NCBI RefSeq assembly: GCF_000507245.1
Contig: NC_023035.1
Location: 2,209,501 to 2,273,500 of the forward strand
From: Salinispira pacifica
GTDB taxonomy: Bacteria > Spirochaetota > Spirochaetia > DSM-27196 > Salinispiraceae
Direction: 5' to 3'
Length of the DNA stretch: 64,000 nucleotides
Shown: piece after piece, positions 51,194-60,552 of the stretch
How the letters are laid out: every line of letters starts with the position of its first letter
Numbering within the stretch: the first letter of the stretch is position 1
The notes under the pieces: generated by a model
Told to the model about the DNA's origin: nothing
The model's input: only the letters and a program-made list of their open reading frames with translations
Database searches by the model: none
Program-made: the position numbers and the translations under genes

Positions 51194-53368
51194 CTATTTG
51201 AGAATAAAATCCAGCAGGTTGTATTTTTGAAAGATGGATACGGTGATGAGAGAGACAACCGCCATAATTTTGATAAGGATGTCCAGAGAGGGGCCGACGG
51301 TGTCTTTCAGCGGATCGCCCACAGTATCGCCGATTACCGCCGCAGAATGAGCCTCTGAACCTTTTCCTCCGTGGTGGCCCTGTTCTATGTACTTTTTCGC
51401 ATTATCCCAGGCTCCCCCGGAATTGGCGGTGAACAGAGCCAGCATGATGGCGCTCAAGGTGGTTCCGATGAGCAGTCCCCCCACGAAATCCGGTCCAAGG
51501 AGAAAACCCGTGACGATGGGGGTGAGCACGGCAATGAGAGCCGGAACTTTCATTTCAGAGATAGCCCCGGCAGAACTGATTTCTATGCATTCCCGATAGT
51601 TAGGTTTTTCTTCTCCGGTGAGGATCAGGGGATTTTCCTTGAACTGCTTCCGCACTTCCTGAACCATTTTCCTGGCGGCATTGGCCACCGCATCGATGAG
51701 AATACCGCTGAACAGATAGGGAAGCGCCGCGCCCACCAGGGCTCCGGCAAGGATCAGAGGATTGATCATGTTGAGCACCAGGCCGGTGAAATCCCCGGCA
51801 GTCTGGGGGCCCACCTGGCTGTATAGAAAGCTGGCAAAAAGGCTCAGGGCGGCCAGCGCCGCAGAGCCGATGGCGAAGCCTTTGCCGATTGCCGCAGTGG
51901 TATTGCCCACGGAGTCCAGCTCATCGGTGATTTCCCGCACCCGTGGCGCCAGTTTCGCCATTTCGCTGATTCCTCCGGCGTTGTCGGCTATGGGGCCGTA
52001 TGTGTCCACGCTGACGGTTGAAACGACGAAGCTCAGCATGCCGATGGCCGCCATCGCCACACCGTACAGCCCTGCCAGGGAGTGTGCACCGATTACCGCG
52101 AGGCTGAGCACCAGCAGGGGCCAGAATGTTGATCTCATCCCTGCAGCCAGGCCCTGGGTGATGTTCAGGGCGGTACCTTCCCGGCTTGCCTGGGATATTT
52201 TTTTGGTGGGTTTGAAATGATAGCTGGTGAAATGCTCAGCAAGCTGACCGATAAGGATTCCGGTTGCAATTCCCAGAACCGCCGCAAGCCAGGGACTTAT
52301 CCAGCCGGCCGCGAACCCGATCACTTCAAGCTGGGCTGAAGCGGAGCCGCCGAATATATACCAGGTAAGAACGGCGGTGGATACGAGAGTGATCGCCGCC
52401 GAGCTGAACACCGAGACATTCAGCTCCCGGTGGGGGTTTTCTCCGGTTTTCTTCACAAGTAGGAAGAGGATGCCGAGAATACTTCCCAGAATGCCCAGAG
52501 CGGCGAAAAACAGGGGGTAATTCAGCATATTTGTCATAAGGTTATTACTGAACTCAATTCCCTGGGAAATGTTCGTATAGTACATATATGCAGTGAGAAC
52601 CACGCTGGAGATAATGGCACCCACATAGCTTTCCAGCAGGTCGGCGCCCAGACCGGCGACATCTCCCACATTGTCCCCCACGTTGTCTGCAATGGTTGCG
52701 GGATTTCTGGGGTCATCCTCCGGGATATGAGCTTCGGTTTTCCCCACCAGGTCTGCTCCCATGTCCGCAGCTTTGGTGTAGATTCCTCCGCCCACCCGGT
52801 CGAACATGGCAATTACCGAACAGCCCAGGGCGTACCCGGAAACGGTCATGGTGAAGGGGATAAAGTTTACTCCCAATGCATTCTGGATGATTTTCATGTT
52901 GGCGGGGTCAGTCTGGCCCAGAATTTTTCCGAAGATCAGGTAGATCAGCAGAAGTCCCAAAAGGGAAAAGCCCCCAACGCTGAGCCCCATGACGCTTCCG
53001 CCCCGGAAGGCAACTTTCAGAGTATCTCCAAGTTTTTCGGTGAGACGGGCCTTGTTGGATACCCGCACATTTGAGAGGGTGGCAATTTTCATGCCGATCC
53101 AGCCGGCAGTGGCTGACATGAGGGCGCCGAGTATGAACGTAACGCCGGTGTACCAGCTGACCAGAAGGCTAAGGGCGATGGCAATGAATACGGCAATGGA
53201 AAAGATCACCTTGTATTCATGCCGGATAAACGCATCGGCCCCGTCCTGGATGGCCGCCGCTATCTCTTTCATTGCTTCCGTGCCGGCATCCATCCGCCGT
53301 ACACCGTAATAATTGATGGCAGCAAAGCTCAACGCTGCAACAATTCCAACAATTACCAGTCCAAACAT
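51194..53368 (-). CDS. hppA: Membrane-bound ion-pumping pyrophosphatase
   Basis: 724-aa integral membrane enzyme with about 16 helices, coupling PPi hydrolysis to H+ or Na+ export. PPi-binding segments: [20 protein letters not shown] (residues about 190-209), [21 protein letters not shown], and the C-terminal [22 protein letters not shown] carries Ala where K+-independent enzymes have Lys, so it should be K+-dependent. The pumped ion cannot be decided here. Confidence 0.95.
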   Translation of the reverse strand: MFGLVIVGIVAALSFAAINYYGVRRMDAGTEAMKEIAAAIQDGADAFIRHEYKVIFSIAVFIAIALSLLVSWYTGVTFILGALMSATAGWIGMKIATLSNVRVSNKARLTEKLGDTLKVAFRGGSVMGLSVGGFSLLGLLLIYLIFGKILGQTDPANMKIIQNALGVNFIPFTMTVSGYALGCSVIAMFDRVGGGIYTKAADMGADLVGKTEAHIPEDDPRNPATIADNVGDNVGDVAGLGADLLESYVGAIISSVVLTAYMYYTNISQGIEFSNNLMTNMLNYPLFFAALGILGSILGILFLLVKKTGENPHRELNVSVFSSAAITLVSTAVLTWYIFGGSASAQLEVIGFAAGWISPWLAAVLGIATGILIGQLAEHFTSYHFKPTKKISQASREGTALNITQGLAAGMRSTFWPLLVLSLAVIGAHSLAGLYGVAMAAIGMLSFVVSTVSVDTYGPIADNAGGISEMAKLAPRVREITDELDSVGNTTAAIGKGFAIGSAALAALSLFASFLYSQVGPQTAGDFTGLVLNMINPLILAGALVGAALPYLFSGILIDAVANAARKMVQEVRKQFKENPLILTGEEKPNYRECIEISSAGAISEMKVPALIAVLTPIVTGFLLGPDFVGGLLIGTTLSAIMLALFTANSGGAWDNAKKYIEQGHHGGKGSEAHSAAVIGDTVGDPLKDTVGPSLDILIKIMAVVSLITVSIFQKYNLLDFILK

Positions 53369-53546
53369 CGCGGTCCCCTTCGCATCGAAATTTTCCGGCT
53401 GATGACTGACATGCTGCGGTCACCGGGGATGAGGTACATTACCCCGGCATGCAAATTGCCGTATACTGGGTAAAATGATAGCATTGCCTCAATACCCTTG
53501 CAATGTTTTTCCATGCAGGGAATAGCTGAAATAAGGATATATCATC

Positions 53547-54184
53547 ATGCAGGATATACGGATACGGAATGATATCTCGGCAAGTGCATCACCGCTGCTG
53601 GATGAGCTCAATGAATTTCACAACGGCCTTGAGGATTTCACCCCAGTGGACCGGGCGGTTCTGATGTTCATTCAGCGGGGCGGCAGAGGCAACCAGGGCG
53701 AACTTCTGCTCATCGAGAAAAAGCGGGGCCTGGGAGCGGGCAAATACAACGGTCCCGGGGCAAACTGGAAGCCGGAGAGAGTTTTCGTCAGGCAGCCATA
53801 CGGGAATGCCGGGAGGAGGTGGGCCTCACCCCCGTCGATCCGGAACTCCGGGGAAGGCTGTTTTTCACCTTCAGCGACGGATACCGGATGTACGGTGAAG
53901 TTTTCTGGGCATATGACTGGTCGGGTGAAGAGACTGAAACCGATGAAGCCCGGCCGTTCTGGCAGAGCGCCGCGGACCTGCCCTATGAGAACATGTGGGC
54001 GGATGACAGGCTTTGGATGCCCCAGGCCCTTCTGGGGAATCATTTCTCGGCGGCCTTTTATTTTGATGAAGATGAGCTCATCAGTTCACGAATGGATATT
54101 GATTTCCGCTCAGGTCCGCCTGCCATGCCCCGGCGGGATGGGGTTCTGCTCTATGAATCTGGCAAGGATAAACAGCAGATCTGA
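53547..54184 (+). pseudogene. Nudix hydrolase (8-oxo-dGTPase-like), frameshifted
   Basis: The N-terminal part, to KYNGPG, is in one frame (ORF from 53547). The rest, with [21 protein letters not shown] and [17 protein letters not shown], is in another. One G is missing in the GGGG run at 53757-53760. With a fifth G the sequence reads [20 protein letters not shown] then REEVGL, a complete Nudix box of the MutT/MTH1 type. Either the gene is freshly inactivated or the base was lost in sequencing. Its end overlaps the convergent cobalamin gene by 75 bp. Confidence 0.85.
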
Positions 54185-54796
54185 CAGCCGATTAATATAA
54201 TTCTGCACAAGACGGTAGTATTCGGTGGAAAGGCTCTGCATGAACGAGATGAAGTGCCGCTCAACTCTGCGGCACACGGTGCGAGCAACATCCAGCCGGG
54301 CGCTTCGCTCATCGTCCCCGGGGATAATAAAGCCGTCCAGCCTGATGTGAGCAATATACCGTTCCTCGCTGGTTTCCAGTCCGGCGATTATCTCATTGAG
54401 ATAGTCCACCCAGGCATGCTCATCCTTATCCAGAGGGCGTATTTTGTTGATGCCGCTCAGGGGGGTTGCGATCAGGGCGGAAATATTCTGAAGTTCTTTC
54501 TGTATCTCCCTGATTCTGCTTTTCAGCTGGCCGTGGAGCTGCAGGGTGTCAGCCTGGTTTTTCTCCCCGCCGGGTTTTTCACGGCGGGAGTTCTCCCGGG
54601 CGGGCTTTTCCGGAATTCCCTGTTCTCCGGGTTCGGCAAGGGCTGCCCGAGCCATCCCGATAACCGAGACCAGTTCATCTATCTCCCCCAGCACGGTGAA
54701 GACCGGCTCGGATTTATACCGGCGCTCCCCGCCGAAAAGACTGCTTTTCCCGGTATCCCCTCCCCGGGTTGTAATCATGGAAAAATCTATTGCCAC
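54110..54796 (-). CDS. Cob(I)alamin adenosyltransferase, PduO type
   Basis: 228-aa enzyme making adenosylcobalamin from cob(I)alamin and ATP. ATP-binding start [20 protein letters not shown] (residues 9-28), [16 protein letters not shown], and the C-terminal [11 protein letters not shown] with [13 protein letters not shown] charged insert (about 55-80, [17 protein letters not shown]) is unusual for the family. The start is GTG at 54796 with GGAGG just upstream. Confidence 0.93.
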   Translation of the reverse strand: MAIDFSMITTRGGDTGKSSLFGGERRYKSEPVFTVLGEIDELVSVIGMARAALAEPGEQGIPEKPARENSRREKPGGEKNQADTLQLHGQLKSRIREIQKELQNISALIATPLSGINKIRPLDKDEHAWVDYLNEIIAGLETSEERYIAHIRLDGFIIPGDDERSARLDVARTVCRRVERHFISFMQSLSTEYYRLVQNYINRLSDLLFILARFIEQNPIPPGHGRRT

Positions 54797-54917
54797 ACAT
54801 CCCTCCTTGAGGTCCTTCGGGAAGAAAGACCATATGTGTACTGCTGCAATATACCCAGCTGAGATGAGAAAGCAAGAGTGGAATGTAAAAAAAGCACCGG
54901 CCTGAGAGGCTGGGGAT

Positions 54918-55904
54918 CTATACGTGATTTCCCTGATAATCCTGGATCTTGGACATGGTCCGCAGTTTCTTCATGGCCTTTTCCTGAATCTGACGCACCC
55001 GCTCCCTGGTTATTCCAAGATACTTCCCCGTCTCTTCCAGGGTGAACGGACCTTCTCCGGCAAGTCCGAAGCGAAGCTGAATAATCTTCATTTCCCGTTC
55101 CGAAAGCTGGCGCAATACTTCATCCAGAGTATCCTGCAGAGTGAGGTGAAATACCCTGTCGAAGGGTTCTTCTGAATTGCTGTCCATGATCAGATCCGCA
55201 AGGGTGGTCATGTTATCGTCATCAACGGTGGTATCCAGGGATGCCGTCTCCTGACTGAGCTTCATAATATCCCGGATTTTGTCCGGGGGAAATTCAAGGT
55301 ATTCGGAAAGCTCATGAACATCCGGATCCCGCCCCAGTTCCTGGGTGAGATGTTTGGCAACGAAATAGCATTTTTTAATGGTATTCAGCATGTGGATGGG
55401 GATGCGGATCACCCGGCCCTTGTCTGCCAGGCTTTTGATGATAGCCTGCCGGATCCACCAGGTCCCGTATGTGGAAAATCTGCATCCTTTGGTGTAATCG
55501 AAGCGTTCAACCGCTTCAATGAGTCCGATGTTTCCTTCGTCAATCAGATCCAGCAGGGATAATCCCCGGTGCTGAAATTTCTTGGCGATGGAGACCACCA
55601 GGCGGAGATTGGCGTTGATCATCTTGTTTTTATAAAAACGGAACATCTCTTCCGTCTCATCAAGCATGCGCTGGTCAACGGAGTCGTCTTCGTTCTGCAG
55701 TGCTTCCCTGAGTACGGCCATCTCTTCACGCTTCCGTGCGATCTTTTCTCCGAGATCCTTTTCTTCATGAACTGTCAGAAGGGGATAGTGGGCAATCTGC
55801 TTCAGATAAAGAGCCAGCAGATCGGTATCGTAGCCTCCGGGAGTTGCCTGTTCGTCCTGATTTAATCGTGTGGAGGGATCAGCCTGTGCAAGTGCATTAT
55901 TCAT
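54918..55904 (-). CDS. Sigma-70 family sigma factor, group 2 (RpoS-like)
   Basis: 328 aa. Region 1.2 LALYLKQIAHYPLLT; region 2 NLRLVVSIAKKFQHRGLSLL, then DLIDEGNIGLIEAVERFDY and GCRFSTYGTWWIRQAI; region 3 RIPIHMLNTIKK; region 4 EETGKYLGITRERVRQIQEKA. It lacks the long region 1.1 and the insert of primary sigma factors, so it is an alternative, stress-type sigma. The start at 55904 has GGAAGG 6 bases upstream. Confidence 0.93.
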   Translation of the reverse strand: MNNALAQADPSTRLNQDEQATPGGYDTDLLALYLKQIAHYPLLTVHEEKDLGEKIARKREEMAVLREALQNEDDSVDQRMLDETEEMFRFYKNKMINANLRLVVSIAKKFQHRGLSLLDLIDEGNIGLIEAVERFDYTKGCRFSTYGTWWIRQAIIKSLADKGRVIRIPIHMLNTIKKCYFVAKHLTQELGRDPDVHELSEYLEFPPDKIRDIMKLSQETASLDTTVDDDNMTTLADLIMDSNSEEPFDRVFHLTLQDTLDEVLRQLSEREMKIIQLRFGLAGEGPFTLEETGKYLGITRERVRQIQEKAMKKLRTMSKIQDYQGNHV

Positions 55905-56058
55905 ATTGTACCTTCCATTCTCTCGAGAGGTTTTGAAACATCCTTGTTCCAAGGGGACAAGTACCTTAAGGCTAAGTGTAATTCATAAAACTTCAAAGTC
56001 CAGGGAAAACACAGTTTTTTTCCATAAAATAACAGGTTTTTCACAATATATGCACCAA

Positions 56059-56958
56059 TCAGCGGGGGGCGGTGTTGGGATCCAGATATCTGCCTTCCTT
56101 CCAGACGCTGAAATATACCTGTACATCCGGCAGAAGAGGACTTGCCCCAAGTTCACCGATCAGCTGCCCGGTGGTCAAATCGTCTCCCTGATTGACAAAG
56201 AGTCGCCTGTTTCCCCCGTAAATATAGATATACCCCCGGGGGTTCTGAACAAACACCACATTCCCCAGGGTTGAATGGGGACCGCTGTATACCACCCGGC
56301 CGGGGCCCACGGAATTGATGGCATCTCCGGGGTTTCCCTTGATCACAATGCCGGGAAATTTCCCGGCAAAGCTGTAGCGTTCCCCTTCGTGGGGCCAATA
56401 CAGTCCGTCGCCCCCGCTGCTGGGTTCACTGGTGAGAATGGTTCCTTCCCGGGCGGGCTGGTCGCCCCCGGAGGAAGCGGAGTTCTGATCGTCTTCCGAT
56501 GTGCCGGCTTCCGCTGCAGGAGAATCGTTGCCGTTATCTGCTGTGCGGGTCTCTTCTTCCGGGTTCGCTGTAAGTGCCCGGACTCTGATTATCTGTCCCG
56601 GCTTAATAATGCTGTCTTCCTGAATATTATTAATGCGCAGAAGTTCTTCCATGCTCATGCCGGTTCGCCGGGAGATACTGAACAGAGTATCGCCCACAAG
56701 AATTTCATAATCACTCAGCGGGTATTCGGGTGAGGACTGCTCGGGAATCTCCAGAGTCTGTCCCACTTTGAGGTTACGAACATCATCAATGCCGTTGATG
56801 CTCATGAGGGTATTCAGTTCTATATTGTAACTGCGGGAAATTGAATAGAGGGTATCTCCGGACTTCACCGTATATTCTATTTCCTCAGCCACCGCCGTGG
56901 AAGAGGAAAGAAGTATCAAACTAAGCAGTACAGCTGTCGTACCAAGGTTTCGGGGCAT
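56059..56958 (-). CDS. LysM protein with degenerate M23-like domain
   Basis: 299 aa. Signal peptide (residues 1-24), two LysM peptidoglycan-binding modules (EYTVKSGDTLYSISRSYNIE near 27-46; DYEILVGDTLFSISRRTGMS near 82-101), an acidic Ser/Gly-rich linker, then an M23/LytM-like beta domain (GDAINSVGPGRVVYSGPHS; GELGASPLLPDVQVYFSVW). The metal ligands are missing: the usual HxH reads VQVYF. It therefore probably binds or activates rather than cuts peptidoglycan, like EnvC or NlpD. Start at 56958 with GGAGG 7 bases upstream. Confidence 0.9.
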   Translation of the reverse strand: MPRNLGTTAVLLSLILLSSSTAVAEEIEYTVKSGDTLYSISRSYNIELNTLMSINGIDDVRNLKVGQTLEIPEQSSPEYPLSDYEILVGDTLFSISRRTGMSMEELLRINNIQEDSIIKPGQIIRVRALTANPEEETRTADNGNDSPAAEAGTSEDDQNSASSGGDQPAREGTILTSEPSSGGDGLYWPHEGERYSFAGKFPGIVIKGNPGDAINSVGPGRVVYSGPHSTLGNVVFVQNPRGYIYIYGGNRRLFVNQGDDLTTGQLIGELGASPLLPDVQVYFSVWKEGRYLDPNTAPR

Positions 56959-57049
56959 GTAAAGTCCTCCTGGCGTCTCGTGAATAACTTCGGCAGAAAT
57001 AGGCCACAAATCAAGTTCCAGTTGTACTAAAATAGGCTGGGAGATGTAC

Positions 57050-59098
57050 ATGGAAAACCTTTCGCTGATCATCATTGAGGACGACGCCATCATCGGTATG
57101 GATCTGAAAAGACGCTTGAACAAGATGGGAATTCTATCGGTGCAGATTTTTGCCAATGCCCAGAAAGCCCTGCAGCAGCTGCGGAATGAAAGCTGTGATC
57201 TGGTTCTCATGGATATCGGTCTCCCCGGGGAAATGGACGGTGTGGATGCCGCAGCAATTATCCGCCAGCAGTACCATATTCCCGTTGTGTTTGTCACCGG
57301 ATTTGCAGATGAGAAAACACTGAACCGGGCCCGCCTGGCCGAACCCGCCGGCTTCATTCTTAAACCGTTCAAGGAACATGAAATTTACGCCACCATCACC
57401 ATTTCCATTTACCGCAACCGGATGGAAGGTCGACTGCGGTCCCAGCAGGAAATGCAGGGGGAAATTCTCAATCACATTCAGGACGGAATTATAACCGTCG
57501 GGTCCGATTATCTGATCCGCTATACCAATCCCAAGTCCGAAAAGATGCTGGCTGTAGACAGCTATGGAAGTGAAAAGGAGCTGGGACATTACTCGGATGA
57601 GCTGAAGAGCTTCTGTCAGGAGCTGACGGGGAAGGAAGAAGGGTACACCAGGACCTGGGACAACTACCTGCTGAATCTCCGGCAGGGTATTCGGATTGTT
57701 GATATTTCCATCACCAAAATTCATCTGCCGCCCGAAGCCCAGCGGGAGGAGGATCGGGGATTTCTGGTGGTTCTTCATGATAAAACCCAGCTCAAAACCA
57801 TGGAAGCCCAGGTTGCATATCATGAGTCCCACGACCGCCTTACCGGACTGCTGAACAGGAGTGAATTTCAGGCGATTCTGGAGCAGGAGCTGGAAAACGG
57901 ACTTGAAGATTCCCGGCATCGCAGCCTGGTTTTTTTTGACATAGATCAGTTTACCCTTCTCAACGAAATCAGCGGTCATCTGGCAGGGGATGAATTACTG
58001 AAGCAGATCTCCAAACGTCTGGAGGTATATTTTGAAACCTCACCGGCGATTTCCCGTCTGGGAGATGATGAGTTTGCAGTGATTCTCCAGGGGGACAGCC
58101 CCGGGAACATGGAAAAACAGGTCAAGGGGTTTTTAAAGGAGTTGAACCGGGAGAAGTTCAACTTTCAGGACTCACAGTTCCCCCTGAGCATCACCGCAGG
58201 CATGTGCCACTTCTCGCGGGAGCTTCTGAACTCCCACCTTCTGCTCAGTATCGCCATCGACGCGAACATTCTGGCCAAGGGCGAACAGGGCACCACCTTC
58301 AAGGTGCTCACCCTGGAAGACGAAGTGCTGATGAAGCGCAGGGGTGAACTCCGCTGGATATCCACCATAACCGACTCCCTGGAGCAGAACCGATTCCTCC
58401 TCTACTTCCAGCCCATCATTCCCCTTCAGAAGAACACGGGGCTGGTTAACAAGGTGGAAATACTGATCCGCATGCTGGATGAGAACAATGAACTTGTCCC
58501 TCCTGGAGATTTTATCCCCGCTGCGGAACGGTATAATCTCATGCACCTTGTTGACCGATGGGTGATTCACCGGCTGCTGAGCAATTTCGCCCAGGCAGAG
58601 AAGGCGGTGGGAGTGGAATGTCCCATCTTCTGCATCAATCTGTCCGGGGCTTCCATGCTCAGCAGCGATCTGGATATATTCATCAGCTCGGAAATTGAAC
58701 GCTACGACATCGATCCGAAACGGATCTGTTTCGAAATAACCGAGACATCGGCCATTTCCAACATGTCCAACGCCACCACCCTGATTTCCAGCCTGCGAAG
58801 CTACGGATGTCTGTTCGCCCTGGATGACTTCGGCAACGGATTTTCCAATTTCAATTACCTGCGCTACCTTGAGGTCGACTATTTGAAAATCGACGGAAGT
58901 TTCGTCCGCAACATGGATACCAATCCCATCAGCCGGGCCATGGTTGAGGCGATCAACAGTCTCTCACAGGCTGTGAACAAGAAAACCATTGCCGAGTTCG
59001 TGAGCAACCCCCAAATTCTGCGGATTCTCACCGATATCGGGGTACATTACGGACAAGGCTACGCCATCGGAAAACCCCGGGCGTTACTGGAAAATTAA
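57050..59098 (+). CDS. Response regulator with PAS, GGDEF and EAL domains
   Basis: 682 aa, c-di-GMP signalling. Receiver at 1-120 with acidic pair D11/D12, phospho-acceptor D55 in LVLMDIGLPGE and Lys in FILKPF; PAS-like segment near 130-240; GGDEF domain near 255-420 with the altered motif LGDDEF; EAL domain from about 430 with EILIR, ETS, ALDDFGNGFSNF and DGSFVR. The EAL acidic residues look present, so phosphodiesterase activity is likely; cyclase activity is doubtful. Start at 57050 with GGGAG upstream. The next gene encodes a kinase, probably its partner. Confidence 0.93.
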   Translation: MENLSLIIIEDDAIIGMDLKRRLNKMGILSVQIFANAQKALQQLRNESCDLVLMDIGLPGEMDGVDAAAIIRQQYHIPVVFVTGFADEKTLNRARLAEPAGFILKPFKEHEIYATITISIYRNRMEGRLRSQQEMQGEILNHIQDGIITVGSDYLIRYTNPKSEKMLAVDSYGSEKELGHYSDELKSFCQELTGKEEGYTRTWDNYLLNLRQGIRIVDISITKIHLPPEAQREEDRGFLVVLHDKTQLKTMEAQVAYHESHDRLTGLLNRSEFQAILEQELENGLEDSRHRSLVFFDIDQFTLLNEISGHLAGDELLKQISKRLEVYFETSPAISRLGDDEFAVILQGDSPGNMEKQVKGFLKELNREKFNFQDSQFPLSITAGMCHFSRELLNSHLLLSIAIDANILAKGEQGTTFKVLTLEDEVLMKRRGELRWISTITDSLEQNRFLLYFQPIIPLQKNTGLVNKVEILIRMLDENNELVPPGDFIPAAERYNLMHLVDRWVIHRLLSNFAQAEKAVGVECPIFCINLSGASMLSSDLDIFISSEIERYDIDPKRICFEITETSAISNMSNATTLISSLRSYGCLFALDDFGNGFSNFNYLRYLEVDYLKIDGSFVRNMDTNPISRAMVEAINSLSQAVNKKTIAEFVSNPQILRILTDIGVHYGQGYAIGKPRALLEN

Positions 59099-59124
59099 GG
59101 TAAAAATCAGCAGGGGGAAATGAT

Positions 59125-59805
59125 ATGGAACATATCAGTCTGGAGAATCACCGGCAGATCATGTCTGAACTGCTGCACCGGGTGAAAAACAATTTTCAAC
59201 TGATTCTGAGCCTGGTGAATTTGCAGAATGATTTCGGCAAGGATCTGAGCCGGGACGAAAGCAGCAACCGGCTGCTCAGCAGGGTGCATGCGGTGGCATC
59301 CATTCAGGAGCTGGTGTACAGCTATCAAACCTCCCCCGCTTTCATTCCCAGTGAAATGCAGGAAGGCCGGCAGTACATGTATTTCCCTGATCTGCTGGAT
59401 AAGAATATTCATTTTCTAACCGGACTCTACGGGGATGGTCTATCAATGGAAGGCATTACAGTCGATGCCGTTCCTGCACTTCTGGAGAGCCACGATGCGG
59501 TGGCCATGGCCATCATTGTGAACGAGCTCATACTGAATGCCCTGTGTCACGGCATTCCCGGGAACAATCCCTCGTCGTTTTCCCTGAAGATCATCTGTGA
59601 AGCCGATGACCGGGAGTACCGCCTTCTCCTGGAGCAGAAGGGGAACAGCTGCCCGGTTGAAGAAGGCCTTCCCGCCGAACAGAGAATGGGTACCATGCTC
59701 ATAGAAAATTATGCCGCCCAGATCGAGGGAAAAGCGGAATATCGGCCCCTTCCCCGGGGGCTGGATATTCTTCTCAGCTTCCCTTCCCGGCGTTTTGTGC
59801 GATGA
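59125..59805 (+). CDS. Histidine kinase without sensor, HisKA_2 type
   Basis: 226-aa soluble kinase. The phospho-acceptor His18 is in LLHRVKNNFQLILSLVNLQ (HisKA_2), and the ATPase domain contains IIVNELILNALCHG (N box). No transmembrane or sensor region precedes the His, so its input must come from partner proteins. It lies 26 bp after the GGDEF/EAL response regulator, in the same operon. Its 3' end overlaps the convergent methyltransferase gene by 32 bp. Confidence 0.9.
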   Translation: MEHISLENHRQIMSELLHRVKNNFQLILSLVNLQNDFGKDLSRDESSNRLLSRVHAVASIQELVYSYQTSPAFIPSEMQEGRQYMYFPDLLDKNIHFLTGLYGDGLSMEGITVDAVPALLESHDAVAMAIIVNELILNALCHGIPGNNPSSFSLKIICEADDREYRLLLEQKGNSCPVEEGLPAEQRMGTMLIENYAAQIEGKAEYRPLPRGLDILLSFPSRRFVR

Positions 59806-60532
59806 ATATGGGTTTCTGACTTTCTGCATGGGCGGGTGAACCGTCGAAATCGTCAAAAATTTCCCTGATCTGAAACCCGCAGCGTTCCAGCCAGGCCGAT
59901 ATCTCATGAATTTCATACACACGCTGAACGTGCAGCTCACTGAGCCGCTTCCCGCCGTGGTGGATGGTGAAGCGGGTTTTTCCCAGTCCCTTCCGGCGGT
60001 TGAATCTGGTGTCCTGGGTGATGTAGCCCCCGGGAATCTCTATGGTTTCCCGTACTCCGTGGTAGACCCGGTATATCTCCGGGGTGTTCATATCGAACAT
60101 CAGGATGCCGCCTTCCGGCAGCTGACCGCCGAGATGGGTAAAGAGGGCCTGCAGATCCTCTTTTTCCAGAAGATAATTGATCACATCGTAGGCCATGAAT
60201 GCCATGGCGGCCGGGGCGGGAAATCGGGTATGGACAATGTCGCCCTGAATGAAAACCGGGGGATTTTCCAGCCCTTCAGCTGCATCCCGGGCCTGCGCCA
60301 GCATCTCGGCACTTACGTCGATACCGAACACCGGGTACCCCCGTCCGGCCAGCTCGATGCTCATGAACCCGGTGCCGCATCCCAGGTCCCCCACCCCCCG
60401 CTGCCGGGAGGCCCTGGCAGCTTCTGTGTACCAGTTGTCGATCAGCTTGAGATAATCCAGGGAGTACTCCTGCCAATGATGGCGGTAGTAGCTGCTGAGA
60501 TGGGTATAGGGTCGTATTGATTCATTGTTCAT
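59774..60532 (-). CDS. SAM-dependent methyltransferase
   Basis: 252-aa class I methyltransferase. SAM motif GVGDLGCGTGFMSIELA (residues about 40-56), then YPVFGIDVSAEML and FIQGDIVHTRF. The substrate is unknown; the family includes small-molecule and tRNA enzymes. No clear ribosome site at ATG 60532, which faces the helicase gene. Confidence 0.88.
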   Translation of the reverse strand: MNNESIRPYTHLSSYYRHHWQEYSLDYLKLIDNWYTEAARASRQRGVGDLGCGTGFMSIELAGRGYPVFGIDVSAEMLAQARDAAEGLENPPVFIQGDIVHTRFPAPAAMAFMAYDVINYLLEKEDLQALFTHLGGQLPEGGILMFDMNTPEIYRVYHGVRETIEIPGGYITQDTRFNRRKGLGKTRFTIHHGGKRLSELHVQRVYEIHEISAWLERCGFQIREIFDDFDGSPAHAESQKPIFIAQNAGKGS

Positions 60533-60552
60533 TAGCGGTCATTATACATCCA

